Shown: positions 7,280 to 16,557 of the stretch, one piece after another
Layout: the number at the start of each line of letters is the position of its first letter
Position numbering within the stretch: position 1 is the first letter of the stretch
Source of the DNA: Brevibacillus reuszeri
GTDB taxonomy: Bacteria > Bacillota > Bacilli > Brevibacillales > Brevibacillaceae
Direction: 5' to 3'
NCBI RefSeq assembly: GCF_001187725.1
Contig: NZ_LGIQ01000002.1
Coordinates: 492,939 to 556,938, forward strand
DNA: 64,000 bases
Notes under the pieces: model-generated
Told to the model about the DNA's origin: nothing
Databases searched by the model: none
The model's input: only the letters and a program-made list of their open reading frames with translations
Translations under genes and position numbers: made by a program

Positions 7280-7825
7280 TTACACATCCATTTCTACTTT
7301 TCGACCAGGATAATACTTCATTTCATCTGAATGCGGATTGCCTTTTGCCGAAATAGAGGTTGGCGTGATTCTGAAAATGGCAGTGGTGCTTCCCATGGAG
7401 GAGCGATATTTAAGTACATGCTGCAGTGACAATGGCACCTGATAGTAGCCTGGTACGTATTTATCGATCATCGCTTGCATCGCATCGCGCATCTCGTCAG
7501 GCTCCTGTACGCGATCAATTGTGCCAGCAATAAATACACTCATGTACATGGTATCCAGATTGGCAGGGACGGGATCAGCTACCGTGCCGTACTCTTCACA
7601 GACACTAAAGCAGACACGATTATTGGCGTTGATCATCTCGATTTTTCGCCCGGAATCAGCCCCGTGAAAATAAATACAGCCATTCCACCAGGCAAAATTG
7701 AGGGGGAGAATGTATGGCTCGAATTCATTGGTTAAACCGAGATTGCCGACCTTGGCTTGCAGTAAAAAGGCGTCAATTTGCTCCTGGTCTGTAATCGTAC
7801 GTTTAGAATAACGAATGGGAATCAT
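7280..7825 (-). CDS. pyridoxamine 5'-phosphate oxidase family flavin-binding protein
   Basis: A 181-residue split-barrel protein of the PNPOx-like / NimA-like group that binds FMN or similar cofactors. The N-terminal YSKRTITDQEQIDAFLLQA and the barrel segments PYILPLNFAWWNGCIYFHGA and KIEMINANNRVCFSV are typical. ATG 7825 has GGAGGA at good spacing. A longer reading to 7906 would have to pass through that ribosome site and is rejected. Some relatives give nitroimidazole resistance, but function here is open. It is a single gene convergent with the AhpD-like gene. Confidence 0.82.
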   Translation of the reverse strand: MIPIRYSKRTITDQEQIDAFLLQAKVGNLGLTNEFEPYILPLNFAWWNGCIYFHGADSGRKIEMINANNRVCFSVCEEYGTVADPVPANLDTMYMSVFIAGTIDRVQEPDEMRDAMQAMIDKYVPGYYQVPLSLQHVLKYRSSMGSTTAIFRITPTSISAKGNPHSDEMKYYPGRKVEMDV

Positions 7826-7942
7826 GGCAAGTCCTCCAGTCTGACTACTAGTAATGTTGCTTGTAAGATGATCGTAGTCGGTTTCTGACTCGGTATGAAG
7901 GGGCAATTTTCCGTAAATGAAGCGGGTCAGATAGGAAGGACA

Positions 7943-7976
7943 AAAACCGTCCAGATGCCTTGGACGGTTTTATTTA
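7943..7976. terminator. terminator hairpin downstream of the yfhP-like gene
   Basis: A strong stem AAACCGTCCA / TTGGACGGTTT with T-rich flanks lies just past the stop codon of the minus-strand gene that ends at 7984. Confidence 0.7.
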
Positions 7977-7983
7977 TGACGCT

Positions 7984-8979
7984 TTAGCTTAGCTGTCGAT
8001 TTGAATCCAGCTTTTTGGCAAGCTGATCCTCACCGCGGTGAATCCAGCCGACAAACGAGTCGCGGATAGTCAAATCAAAGTCCAGATATACCACTGCGAC
8101 GAACATGTAGTGACTTTTCCCTTGGAATCGGGAGCGATAGCGAAGATCGATCCATTTGACCTCATAGCCAAAAGGGCGTTCCTTGGTCTCAACATGGACG
8201 TGATGGGTGAAGGCGAGAAATGATTGTACCTTGAAGCTTTTTTTCGCAGCGGCAATGCGCTCATTTTCGGGTTTGATTGTAAAGGTGTCGAGAATAATCA
8301 CTTCCCCGGAAATTAACTCGCCAACGTACCAGTGGTGCTCGGTCTTGGCGACAAACGTCCAGTTCGTCCACGAAAGCGTAGGGATGATCGTATAGGTCCC
8401 GGTTTTTCCAATGCGCTGTCGCACCAGCTCTGTCATTCGTTTTTGGACCTGAACGCGCCAGTAGTAATAGCCGGCGATAATGATGTAAATCAGAAGAAAC
8501 GACCTGCCCGGATCGACGCCCGAAGCCCAAAGCAGGAAGCCGACGAGGTGAGCGGCGAAAATGAACGGGTCAAAAATGAAGATGGCGTTGAGAGCAACCC
8601 ATTTATCGCGAAACGGGTACAAGCCCTTCGTGCCATACGAATTGAACAAGTCAACGAATACGTGCAGGCAAACCGCTAAAAAGATCCAGCTCAGCAGGTG
8701 GAACCAGTGTGCTTGCGGCATGATTGCCTGTATGAGGACAAAGATTGCTCCTGTCCAGAGAAACAGTGCCGGAACGGAGTGCGAAACACCCCGATGGTTG
8801 CGTACATAGGCTGCGGTGCCACGGAGGCGGACCAAGCCATCTAGATCAGGTGCTTGCGAGCCAATGACCGTACCAATCATGACTGCTCCCGCGAGTGCCG
8901 GAGTGGAAGCTACAACAGGATCGAGATAGGCGAGACCAGCTAATCCAAAGCCCATGGCAAAGTGCGTGGCGGTATCCAT
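7984..8979 (-). CDS. yfhP: YfhP-like membrane-bound metal-dependent hydrolase (YdjM/DUF457 family)
   Basis: A 331-residue membrane protein. The first two thirds hold about five hydrophobic segments. Conserved polar motifs sit around DTATHFAMGFG, GSQAPDLDGLVRLRG, HRGVSHS and HVFVDLFNSYGTKGLYPF, the metal-site pattern of LexA-binding/YdjM-type hydrolases. The last third is soluble. In B. subtilis yfhP neighbours mutY, as here (divergent). AAGGAGGA precedes the ATG. The substrate is not known. Confidence 0.85.
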   Translation of the reverse strand: MDTATHFAMGFGLAGLAYLDPVVASTPALAGAVMIGTVIGSQAPDLDGLVRLRGTAAYVRNHRGVSHSVPALFLWTGAIFVLIQAIMPQAHWFHLLSWIFLAVCLHVFVDLFNSYGTKGLYPFRDKWVALNAIFIFDPFIFAAHLVGFLLWASGVDPGRSFLLIYIIIAGYYYWRVQVQKRMTELVRQRIGKTGTYTIIPTLSWTNWTFVAKTEHHWYVGELISGEVIILDTFTIKPENERIAAAKKSFKVQSFLAFTHHVHVETKERPFGYEVKWIDLRYRSRFQGKSHYMFVAVVYLDFDLTIRDSFVGWIHRGEDQLAKKLDSNRQLS

Positions 8980-9146
8980 GGAATCGTTGTCTTCCTCCTT
9001 TCCTTCCAGGCTGATCTTTATTGTTTATTATAGCGCGAGGTGCGATATATTTCCCTCATTCTGCTGAAAAAAATTGTGAGCTTGTTCCCATAGGGCCTTG
9101 AAAGGTATGATGTAGGGGACAAACCTCGAAGGGGAGGGCGCATATT

Positions 9147-9431
9147 GTGATCACGGTTTTTATCGAATATAAATTAGAGCATGAAAAGCGCGCCCAAGGG
9201 CTGCTGCTGCTCGCAGATATGGCTGCCCGTATGGAAGGCATGGGCGCCAAACAGTATCGCAGCTGGGAAGGTGTGGATCAGCCAGGATTGTTCGTCGAAG
9301 CTTTTGATGTAGACACGATGGAGCAGTACGAACAAATCAAGTCCGTCCGTTTGGCTGATCGCGACTTTTGCAACTGTGTCGCGGGAGCGGGCAAGCTGCA
9401 TGTGTGGGCTTTTCGCGCCGCCGAGCTATAG
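9147..9431 (+). CDS. small conserved-looking protein before mutY, unknown function
   Basis: A 94-residue soluble protein with alternating strand and helix pattern (ITVFIEYKLE ... LFVEAFDVDTMEQYEQIK), which could form a ferredoxin-like or dimeric alpha-beta barrel domain. The start is GTG 9147 with GGGGAGGG upstream. It ends 31 bases before mutY and is probably co-transcribed. I do not recognise a named family. Confidence 0.7.
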   Translation: MITVFIEYKLEHEKRAQGLLLLADMAARMEGMGAKQYRSWEGVDQPGLFVEAFDVDTMEQYEQIKSVRLADRDFCNCVAGAGKLHVWAFRAAEL

Positions 9432-9462
9432 CTTTTCATAAAAAGGAGCAGACAAAACAGAA

Positions 9463-10569
9463 ATGGCAAGGAAAAAAGAAACGAGCCTCAAGTATACATT
9501 ACCGGAAGAATTTCATGTGTTTGGATTCGCACAGGATTTGCTTGGCTGGTATGACTCGCAAAAACGTGATTTGCCTTGGCGGATCAACCGTGATCCGTAC
9601 CGGGTCTGGGTATCTGAAATCATGCTACAGCAGACGCGTGTAGAGACGGTTAAACCTTTTTATGCGAATTTCATGGAAAAATTTCCGACCGTTACAGCTT
9701 TGGCCCAGGCACCGGAGGAAGATGTGCTAAAGGCGTGGGAGGGACTTGGCTATTACTCTCGCGCTCGCAATTTGCAAGCGGCCGCGCGCGAAGTAACCGT
9801 GCGCTATGGTGGTGTGGTTCCGGATACGCCCGAAGAGATCGCGACACTAAAAGGTGTAGGCCCGTATACAGCCGGAGCGATTCTCAGCATCGCGTATGAA
9901 AAGGCGGAGCCAGCAGTCGATGGCAATGTCATGCGTGTCTTTTCCCGTTTGCTGTATTTGACTGACGATATTGCCAAGCCTGCTACAAGAATCAAAATTG
10001 AGCATCTCGTGCGACAAGTGATTCCAGTCGGAAGAGCAGGGGATTTTAACCAGGCATTGATGGAGCTAGGTGCGATGGTCTGTGTTCCGCGTACACCGCA
10101 ATGCTTGACCTGTCCAGTGTTTGATTACTGCATGGCGCGTCAGGAAGGTGTGCAGGAAGAGCTGCCGGTCAAAGGAAAGGCAAAACCGCCTCGGCCAGTT
10201 AGTCTTCAGGTGGGAGTCATTGTGCGTGACGGCAAGGTTTTGATTAACAAGCGGCCGGCGCAGGGGCTTCTGGCTGGCATGTGGGAATTCCCGATGGTGG
10301 AGTCCGATGCCGACACGGAAACGACCAAACGCGAAGCACTTGCCAATGGACTACGCGAGCGATTCGGTATTGATGTCGAGGTACTGGAGCCGATTGGAGA
10401 GGTTCAGCATATTTTCTCCCACTTGCAATGGAACATGCAGGTTTGGTCCTGTGACTGGATTGAAGGGGACGAATTGCCGACGCATGCTCGTTATGAAGCG
10501 TGGGAAGAGCTTGACGCGTATACCTTTCCGATGGCCCATCACAAGATCAGGCAGTTGCTGCAAAAATAA
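9463..10569 (+). CDS. mutY: A/G-specific adenine DNA glycosylase MutY
   Basis: A 368-residue base-excision repair enzyme that removes adenine paired with 8-oxoguanine. The catalytic glutamate is E52 (VSEIMLQQT), the helix-hairpin-helix is LKGVGPYTAGAI (about 129-140), and the catalytic aspartate is D153 (AVDGNVMRV). The 4Fe-4S cysteines C207, C214, C217 and C223 show the C-x6-C-x2-C-x5-C spacing. A NUDIX-like C-terminal domain from about residue 245 recognises 8-oxoG. The AAAGGAGC ribosome site sits rather far (about 14 bases) from ATG 9463. Confidence 0.97.
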   Translation: MARKKETSLKYTLPEEFHVFGFAQDLLGWYDSQKRDLPWRINRDPYRVWVSEIMLQQTRVETVKPFYANFMEKFPTVTALAQAPEEDVLKAWEGLGYYSRARNLQAAAREVTVRYGGVVPDTPEEIATLKGVGPYTAGAILSIAYEKAEPAVDGNVMRVFSRLLYLTDDIAKPATRIKIEHLVRQVIPVGRAGDFNQALMELGAMVCVPRTPQCLTCPVFDYCMARQEGVQEELPVKGKAKPPRPVSLQVGVIVRDGKVLINKRPAQGLLAGMWEFPMVESDADTETTKREALANGLRERFGIDVEVLEPIGEVQHIFSHLQWNMQVWSCDWIEGDELPTHARYEAWEELDAYTFPMAHHKIRQLLQK

Positions 10570-10625
10570 TTAGCCGACCTATTCGCCAGTATCTTCGCTG
10601 GGCTGCTACGTGAAGGAGGCTAAAA

Positions 10626-10668
10626 AAGAAGAAGATCAAGTCCCTATGAGACCTGATCTTCTTTTTTT
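10626..10668 (+). terminator. mutY terminator
   Basis: AAGAAGATCA pairs with TGATCTTCTT, followed by a T-run. Confidence 0.85.
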
Positions 10669-10690
10669 GCTTTACTTTGACGCATTTATA

Positions 10691-10849
10691 TTAGCGATAC
10701 AAATACTCAGGAAATTGCATCGCGATTTGATGCTTTTGCTCTTCCCACTGAGCAATTGCTTGTTTTTGCAAATAGTGTGCCTCCTGTTGCTCTGGAGTCA
10801 CTTTTTTCTTTTCAATAATGATCGTGAAAAAAATCATCGGAATGTACAT
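10691..10849 (-). CDS. YrzI-like small protein (paralogue 2)
   Basis: A 52-residue protein starting MYIPMIFFTIIIEKKKVTPE, with a short hydrophobic N-terminus and a charged, glutamine-rich helix. The motif FFTIxIExxxV followed by EQ matches the YrzI small-protein family of Bacillales, annotated as probable sporulation proteins. It resembles the second copy at 10987-11139 along its length, so the two are tandem paralogues. GGGAGG precedes the ATG. Confidence 0.7.
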   Translation of the reverse strand: MYIPMIFFTIIIEKKKVTPEQQEAHYLQKQAIAQWEEQKHQIAMQFPEYLYR

Positions 10850-10884
10850 GAGCGTATCCCTCCCATCCCTTTTATTTGGTGCAG

Positions 10885-10950
10885 TCAGCTGCCATCTATC
10901 GCTTTGACTCCTGTAAATCTCATCATCTGACGTCTTTGTTTGGTTTTCAT
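10885..10950 (-). CDS. tiny basic ORF between the YrzI-like genes
   Basis: A 21-codon frame (MKTKQRRQMMRFTGVKAIDG...) with a very strong ribosome site GAGGAGGG at eight bases from ATG. It lies between the two YrzI-like genes and would share their transcript. The strong ribosome site is the only evidence; no family is recognised. Confidence 0.4.
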   Translation of the reverse strand: MKTKQRRQMMRFTGVKAIDGS

Positions 10951-10986
10951 AAAAAATCCCTCCTCAAAATGATTGTTTGTGAAAAA

Positions 10987-11139
10987 TTAGATGCGGCTGA
11001 TGTGTTGGGCTGCTTGAAAGGCGTGGGCTTCCGCACGTTCTTCCAGGTAACGTGTGCGAGCGTATGTCGCGATACGTTGTTCAGCATTTACGTGATTGCG
11101 CTCAATCTTGATTGTGAAAAACAAAAAGTTCAGTACCAT
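10987..11139 (-). CDS. YrzI-like small protein (paralogue 1)
   Basis: A 50-residue protein starting MVLNFLFFTIKIERNHVNAE, with a hydrophobic start and an amphipathic, alanine-rich helix. It shares the FFTIxIExxxVxxEQ pattern, the spacing and the terminal arginine region with the paralogue at 10691-10849. GGGAGGTGATC precedes ATG at ideal distance. It is the first gene of the three-ORF minus-strand group, which lies downstream of the terminators at 11200-11300. Confidence 0.72.
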   Translation of the reverse strand: MVLNFLFFTIKIERNHVNAEQRIATYARTRYLEERAEAHAFQAAQHISRI

Positions 11140-11199
11140 AATCGATCACCTCCCTTCAAAGGTTAAATATTGAATCATATCCATTTTTTGATTGCTGGA

Positions 11200-11300
11200 G
11201 AAAGAAAAAGACCACGGGCAATACGCCAGCGGTCTTTTGGGAATCACAAAGAAAATGAAAGACCACAAGCAACAACGCCTGTGGTCGGATATTTGACGAA
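11200..11300 (-). terminator. two successive terminator hairpins
   Basis: Read on the minus strand, GACCACAGGCG...CTTGTGGTC (about 11268-11290) and AAGACCGC...GTGGTCTT (about 11204-11237) both end in T-rich tails. They would stop the transcript of the 33-residue ORF upstream of them. Confidence 0.7.
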
Positions 11301-11327
11301 ATGGGAATGTTTAAAACACGAATAAAA

Positions 11328-11429
11328 CTAGGATTCGTCAGTCCAGGAGGCGTTGCCATATTCAATTGTAACAACGATAAGACGATCATAAGCAGCAGCA
11401 ACAGGTTGGAGTACATTCATCATCATCAT
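11328..11429 (-). CDS. 33-residue ORF with strong expression signals
   Basis: The frame begins with four ATG codons (MMMMNVLQPVAAAYDRLIVV...) and ends ASWTDES. AAGGAGG lies nine bases upstream, a promoter is visible at 11476-11504 and terminators follow. The last ATG codons are less well spaced, so the true start may be any of the first two. I do not recognise a family. Its acidic end and short central hydrophobic strand do not look like a membrane protein. Confidence 0.55.
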   Translation of the reverse strand: MMMMNVLQPVAAAYDRLIVVTIEYGNASWTDES

Positions 11430-11475
11430 TTGTCACAGCCTCCTTTTCTTTCGTAGTGTTTTAAAACGTACTTTT

Positions 11476-11504
11476 AGAATATGGGAATATCTTCTTGATG
11501 TAAA
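11476..11504 (-). promoter_or_regulatory. promoter of the 33-residue ORF
   Basis: On the minus strand TTTACA (11499-11504) and TATTCT (11476-11481) are separated by 17 bases, about 40 bases upstream of the ribosome site. Confidence 0.55.
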
Positions 11505-11572
11505 GCACTTTTTTACCTAATTTTAAAAAGAAATTATTTTCTGACAATTATTCATCTCTGTGAACAGATGAC

Positions 11573-11607
11573 AAAAAGTGGCGAAGCATTTTCGAACGCC
11601 ACTTTTT
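11573..11607 (-). terminator. terminator of the sigma / anti-sigma operon
   Basis: AAAAAGTGGCG pairs with CGCCACTTTTT right after the minus-strand stop codon at 11624. Confidence 0.85.
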
Positions 11608-11623
11608 GTTGGGTGGGGCAGGA

Positions 11624-13165
11624 TCACTTTTGCTGGTACACGAGCTGTGGAGCATCCGTAGTGTTTTTGTCATCTGAAGTTTTTTTCGGCCATATATAGA
11701 CCAGCTCGAGCTTGTGCTGGGTCAAGTATTCGGAGATGGCAGCTTCTCTGGAGGTGGCTTCAAAGGACAGCGGCGGATTTTTGGAGGCAGTCTTGGCTAC
11801 TTCCATTCCGGTGACTTTCCCGTTCTGATCAAGCGTTACGCTATAGGTACGGCCCTTAATTGGAATTCCGTCTACGAAAGCGCCAAAGCCGTAATGAATT
11901 TCTTCTTCATCCCAGCTTGATCCAAGGTAGCCGATTGCCGTTATCTTTTTGTCGAGATAACGCTGTAGATACGTGACTGCCTTTTTTTGATCATCCTCTC
12001 GTGTAGCACGCTTTGATCCGGTGGAGGTTTCATCCTTGGATTCCTGAACGTGGTAGGCGGTCAGCGTGCCACTTGGGCTGATGGTGGCCGAAATGGTTTT
12101 ATCAGATCCTGTCCACATATATTCCGTTCCCCAACCGTTTCCATATGAGATGGAGCTGGGCGATGTTCCTTGCTCGCCATCAAAGGTGACACCAAATTCC
12201 TCTTGGAGCAAATGAATGACTGCATTCAATGAGCTTGCTTCCAGCTTTTTGCCTTCCGCTTTCACAGGAATGTTCGTTTCTGGTGTAGGAATCTGAGTAG
12301 ATTGATCTGATGTTATGAGGGCACTTCCTGTTTTTGCATCCAGATATCCTGGGAAGTTCAGCTCAAAGCGTTTGGAGAGTACGCCATTTTTGTCATAGCG
12401 ATAAACAGACTGCATGGTATCAGCGATGATCTCCATAGCCTTTTTCTCCGAGAGAATATGGTCTGGAGGAGGGAATTTAGATAAATTGCGCTGCTTCTCC
12501 GGTAATCGGTTGAATTTGAAATAGCTTACTGCATCATGCTCGATGCCTACGGAATAGCTGTCGTTATAGAAAGGTACGCCGTGAATGATGCGGCTGAAGA
12601 CAATTTGACCTTTCTTTATATCCGTCTGCTGGGTGTTTATTATGTAGTCCTTGCTTTCGTCCCCAAGCATCTGGTTTAAATACGCTTGCGCAATTTGGAG
12701 TGGAGGAGTCTCAGCCGCCTCTGTGCTTACTTGAGCGGGTGGCTGCTGCACAGTAATCGACTGCTCTGTGTCTGTCTCTGGCTCATCTGGCTTGGAAGGA
12801 GATGCTGGTACTTCTGGTTTCGTTTGAGCTCGTTCAGGGGCCAGTGGTGTTTTTTCTGACACAGCTGGAGCTTCTGGCTGTAATCCGGACATCGACGGAG
12901 AGGCTATATTCGTATTTGCTGGATTCGTAGATGCCTGTGGCGAAGGCTGCTGCCACTGCATTGTTGAAACCCAGCTTCCCAATAAAATTACGGCTGCAGC
13001 TGTTGCTGCATGAGTTAAAATGCGGCGGTTGCGTAACCGACGTTTGACCATAGACGCTTCTTTTTGCAGCTTTTCGTCCAAATAAGAAATATATTCTGGC
13101 CGAGGGGACTGCTCCAGCTCCGATAGTTGTTTTAGTTGTTTTTCCAGCTCATCAAACGAATTCAT
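11624..13165 (-). CDS. membrane-anchored anti-sigma-like protein with YcdB/YcdC-like extracellular domain
   Basis: A 513-residue protein. Residues 1-50 are a charged cytoplasmic segment, followed by one membrane helix (about 51-66, THAATAAAVILLGSWV), a Pro/Ser/Thr/Glu-rich linker (about 70-155) and a large extracellular region. That region resembles YcdB/YcdC-type proteins and shares with the secreted protein at 13701-15200 the DAKTGxxL segments and the C-terminal LxLVYxxPK ... LVYQ pattern. The gene overlaps the sigma gene by 14 bases, and the topology fits an anti-sigma factor, although no zinc HxxxCxxC motif is present. The signal sensed is unknown. Confidence 0.75.
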   Translation of the reverse strand: MNSFDELEKQLKQLSELEQSPRPEYISYLDEKLQKEASMVKRRLRNRRILTHAATAAAVILLGSWVSTMQWQQPSPQASTNPANTNIASPSMSGLQPEAPAVSEKTPLAPERAQTKPEVPASPSKPDEPETDTEQSITVQQPPAQVSTEAAETPPLQIAQAYLNQMLGDESKDYIINTQQTDIKKGQIVFSRIIHGVPFYNDSYSVGIEHDAVSYFKFNRLPEKQRNLSKFPPPDHILSEKKAMEIIADTMQSVYRYDKNGVLSKRFELNFPGYLDAKTGSALITSDQSTQIPTPETNIPVKAEGKKLEASSLNAVIHLLQEEFGVTFDGEQGTSPSSISYGNGWGTEYMWTGSDKTISATISPSGTLTAYHVQESKDETSTGSKRATREDDQKKAVTYLQRYLDKKITAIGYLGSSWDEEEIHYGFGAFVDGIPIKGRTYSVTLDQNGKVTGMEVAKTASKNPPLSFEATSREAAISEYLTQHKLELVYIWPKKTSDDKNTTDAPQLVYQQK

Positions 13166-13688
13166 TTTGCCACCCTCCTTCCGTCGATTCGGTCATATAG
13201 CGCTGTAGCTGTTTTAAGCCTCGGTGATAATCTACCTTTACTTTTGCTTCTGAAATCGCTAAAAGCTCTGCTGTTTCCTTGATGCTGCAGCCGCGGATGC
13301 TACGCAAGATAATGACCATGCGAAAGCCGGGCTTTAGCTTTTGCAAAGCTTTTTTCAATGCTACCAGATCTTCCTTATGGGACAGCTCTGCTTCAGGTAC
13401 ACCTTCTGTTGTTACCGTATTGCGCAGGAGCTTTTCGGAAAAGAACAGCTTGAGCTTTTGCTTGCGGTAATAGTCGATCGCAACATATTTGGCGATGGAG
13501 AACAGCCAGGTCTTAATCACGACGCGCCCATCGTAATTGGGGAGGGAGCGCAATACACTCGTAAACACCTCTTGGGTCAAATCCTCTGTTTCATTCTGAT
13601 TGTTGGTAAAATAGAGTAAAAAGGAGTAGACATCCTTGTAGTAGGTCTGATAAATATGGCGGATTCTCTCGTTGAGCTCGTCATGCAA
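13152..13688 (-). CDS. ECF-type RNA polymerase sigma factor
   Basis: A 178-residue sigma-70 family protein with region 2 (about residues 8-75: YYKDVYSFLLYFTNNQNETEDLTQEVF) and region 4 (about 110-165: ALQKLKPGFRMVIILRSIRG, CSIKETAELLAISEAKVKVD). It is of ordinary ECF size, near the SigX/SigV type groups. It starts 12 bases after the secreted YcdB-like gene and overlaps the membrane regulator gene, so the three genes form one operon. The start ATG 13688 has AAGGAGGA upstream. Confidence 0.92.
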   Translation of the reverse strand: MHDELNERIRHIYQTYYKDVYSFLLYFTNNQNETEDLTQEVFTSVLRSLPNYDGRVVIKTWLFSIAKYVAIDYYRKQKLKLFFSEKLLRNTVTTEGVPEAELSHKEDLVALKKALQKLKPGFRMVIILRSIRGCSIKETAELLAISEAKVKVDYHRGLKQLQRYMTESTEGGWQNEFV

Positions 13689-13700
13689 AACATTTCCTCC

Positions 13701-15200
13701 TTATTCGTTCTTCGGCTCTATGATTTTTCCGGTTACGGCATTGATTTTGGTCAAAGAATAGCCCTGTTTAGCCTGATAGGTGAGCACAGCCTGTTTCCCG
13801 TTATCCTTCGGGTAGAAGTAAATGAGTTGCAGAGGATTTTCCTTCAAGAATGCTTTTGCTGCTTGTTCTGCAGAAACAACCTTTGCAACCTCTGTTGGTT
13901 TAGCTGCTAGCTTGGCCTTGGTAGCTCCAAAAAAATCTGTAACCTGGTCGCCATGTATATTGACGGTAAATGCGTGAGACAGATTTGGAATTCCTTGATG
14001 GAGAGGAGCAAAGGTAAACATATTTCCGCGCCAGTTTTCACTGCGGTGATTCACAATTTCCATCAATTCAGTTGTACCGCTTGGCAAATACTTTTCTACC
14101 TCTTTAATTGCCAATAGTCTGGCTTGCTCGCGTGTCACGCTTTTTGTTTCATTCTGTTCTGTATCGATGGTAAAGTAAGCGACGACTTCTCCAGTAGCTG
14201 CATCTGCTTGGACAAGTGCTTCCTGCTCTGTTCCTTCCTTCCACCAAAAACGTTTCTTGGTTTCATCCCGTGCTGCTTCTTCGCGTATATCAGCTGCTGT
14301 TGCTTGGATGCCGCGTTCTTTTTTCAAATAGGAGGCAGCGTCTTCCTTTGTTTTTACAGAAAAGGTCGCTCCGCTTGGTTTTACATGAACGATTGGACCT
14401 GGGGTTTCGTAATTCGCTTGTCGAATCTCTAGTCCCTTGCCTGTCTTCGCATCGATATACCCAGAGAACATCGGCTGATAGATGAAGGTATCGCCGTCAT
14501 GAGAGAGAGTCATCATGCTTGCGACCAGTGTTTCCATCTCTTCAACCGGAATTGCATCTTTCGGATCGTCAAACCTGGTTTCTTCGATTTCCGGTACAGG
14601 ATAGTTGAAGTTGGAATCAGGCACAGGAGCTTGTCCTCCTTCGGTGATGCGTCCAGCTGAGTCTACTGTTATTCGCAGGCTTTGGCTAGGGTAAAAAAGA
14701 CCATTCACGACTTTGGAGAACGGAACGCCAATCGTATGAGAGAGGTATGGATTATAACGATATCCTCGCATGTCTTCCCCATACCATTGCTTGAGAAAGG
14801 CAGTAGCCTGTTCAACAGCCGTTTCTCCCTTTGCCAGGCTCTCATCCGTGTTTGCATCATTTAACAAGCGGAATCGCTTTAATTCACCGGTTTTTTTATC
14901 GAGCCAAAGTACAACATTTGGTAAAATCTTTTCTTCGTCCTCGTTTTTCTTAAGCAAAACGCGAACGGTTTTATCGCCGCCCTCATCAATCGTCACGGTT
15001 TTATGCGGAAAGTCGTCCAAGTAAGGCAAAAGCTTTTTGGTCTTGGCTATGGAGTCGTCAACCATTTTTGTAATATCTGCTACAGTCACAGCTTGCGTCT
15101 TCTCCGCCGATTTATTGCTCTTCTGTGTTGCGTAAATAGGTGTTGCCGCGAGTAAGCTGGTGGTTGCCAGAAGGCAGACGATTTTGATCATTTTCTTCAT
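13701..15200 (-). CDS. secreted YcdB/YcdC domain protein
   Basis: A 499-residue protein with a clear signal peptide (MKKMIKIVCLLATTSLLAAT, cleavage after PIYA), so it is exported. Two repeated beta-rich units follow: each has a DxKTGxx segment and a helical KEDAxxYL or EQAxKAFL segment, as in PepSY/YcdB-type repeats. It is the first gene of the operon with an ECF sigma factor and a membrane regulator whose outer domain is homologous. It may be a sensor partner or inhibitor for that regulator. No enzymatic motif is seen. Confidence 0.75.
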   Translation of the reverse strand: MKKMIKIVCLLATTSLLAATPIYATQKSNKSAEKTQAVTVADITKMVDDSIAKTKKLLPYLDDFPHKTVTIDEGGDKTVRVLLKKNEDEEKILPNVVLWLDKKTGELKRFRLLNDANTDESLAKGETAVEQATAFLKQWYGEDMRGYRYNPYLSHTIGVPFSKVVNGLFYPSQSLRITVDSAGRITEGGQAPVPDSNFNYPVPEIEETRFDDPKDAIPVEEMETLVASMMTLSHDGDTFIYQPMFSGYIDAKTGKGLEIRQANYETPGPIVHVKPSGATFSVKTKEDAASYLKKERGIQATAADIREEAARDETKKRFWWKEGTEQEALVQADAATGEVVAYFTIDTEQNETKSVTREQARLLAIKEVEKYLPSGTTELMEIVNHRSENWRGNMFTFAPLHQGIPNLSHAFTVNIHGDQVTDFFGATKAKLAAKPTEVAKVVSAEQAAKAFLKENPLQLIYFYPKDNGKQAVLTYQAKQGYSLTKINAVTGKIIEPKNE

Positions 15201-15299
15201 AATGGTTATCCCTCTCTTTCCTTCTGCCTACTTATCCGTAAAAAAGAGAAAAAGGTTACAAGATTGCCAAAAGAAATTTTTCGATTTACCAAAAAAGCA

Positions 15300-15341
15300 A
15301 AAAGAGCAGGCCTCTCTCATCAAACGAGCCTGCTCTTTTCC
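15300..15341 (-). terminator. terminator of the 74-residue gene
   Basis: AAAGAGCAGGC pairs with GCCTGCTCTTT. On the minus strand a T-rich tail follows. Confidence 0.8.
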
Positions 15342-15352
15342 GTTTTCTTTTA

Positions 15353-15577
15353 TTAATCATAAATCGGCGTGGACGAGTGGTCCCAGCCTCCGCTATCACC
15401 ATGGGTCGGTCCTCGCGATTCAAGCTCACGGATGATTTTAACATGCAGGGAGGCGCCTTCTGTGCTGAGATAAAGAGCTAATTGGGAAAAAATATGCTGG
15501 TGATACAAAAGCTCGTTTAGCTCCCAGCGTTCCATCGGTTCCAATGTTAATTCAGATAAGTCTCGTCCTATGTACAT
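15353..15577 (-). CDS. small cytosolic protein, unknown function
   Basis: A 74-residue hydrophilic protein. The N-terminal half is helical (ELTLEPMERWELNELLYHQH), and the C-terminal tail GPTHGDSGGWDHSSTPIYD is disordered. A GGAGGAGG ribosome site precedes ATG, and a terminator follows, so it is likely real and monocistronic. It sits where B. subtilis has small sporulation-related genes near fabL, but I see no similarity to those. Confidence 0.65.
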   Translation of the reverse strand: MYIGRDLSELTLEPMERWELNELLYHQHIFSQLALYLSTEGASLHVKIIRELESRGPTHGDSGGWDHSSTPIYD

Positions 15578-15729
15578 TCGTCGTCCTCCTCCAAAGGCAA
15601 TTTAGCCAGTATCTCTGCGTACCTAGTAGCAGCGGCTTATGGATGATGCTCGTATAGTATGGCTTGCCTTCTGCAGTTCCAATCACTGGTACAAAAACGG
15701 CTCTTGTAGAAAAAGCGGAACGGGAGTTG

Positions 15730-15771
15730 TATAATAAATGAGTGGTTTTAAGTATTAGTACCTGCTGTTAA
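15730..15771 (+). promoter_or_regulatory. fabL -10 element and likely FapR operator
   Basis: TATAAT (15730-15735) is followed by TTAGTACCTGCTGTTAA (15755-15771). This matches the FapR site consensus (TTAGTACCTGATACTAA in fapR of B. subtilis) at 14 of 17 positions and has the same dyad form. It lies just downstream of the transcription start, where FapR would block transcription until malonyl-CoA rises. Confidence 0.65.
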
Positions 15772-15783
15772 TAGTTGGTCTGA

Positions 15784-16557
<774 letters not shown>

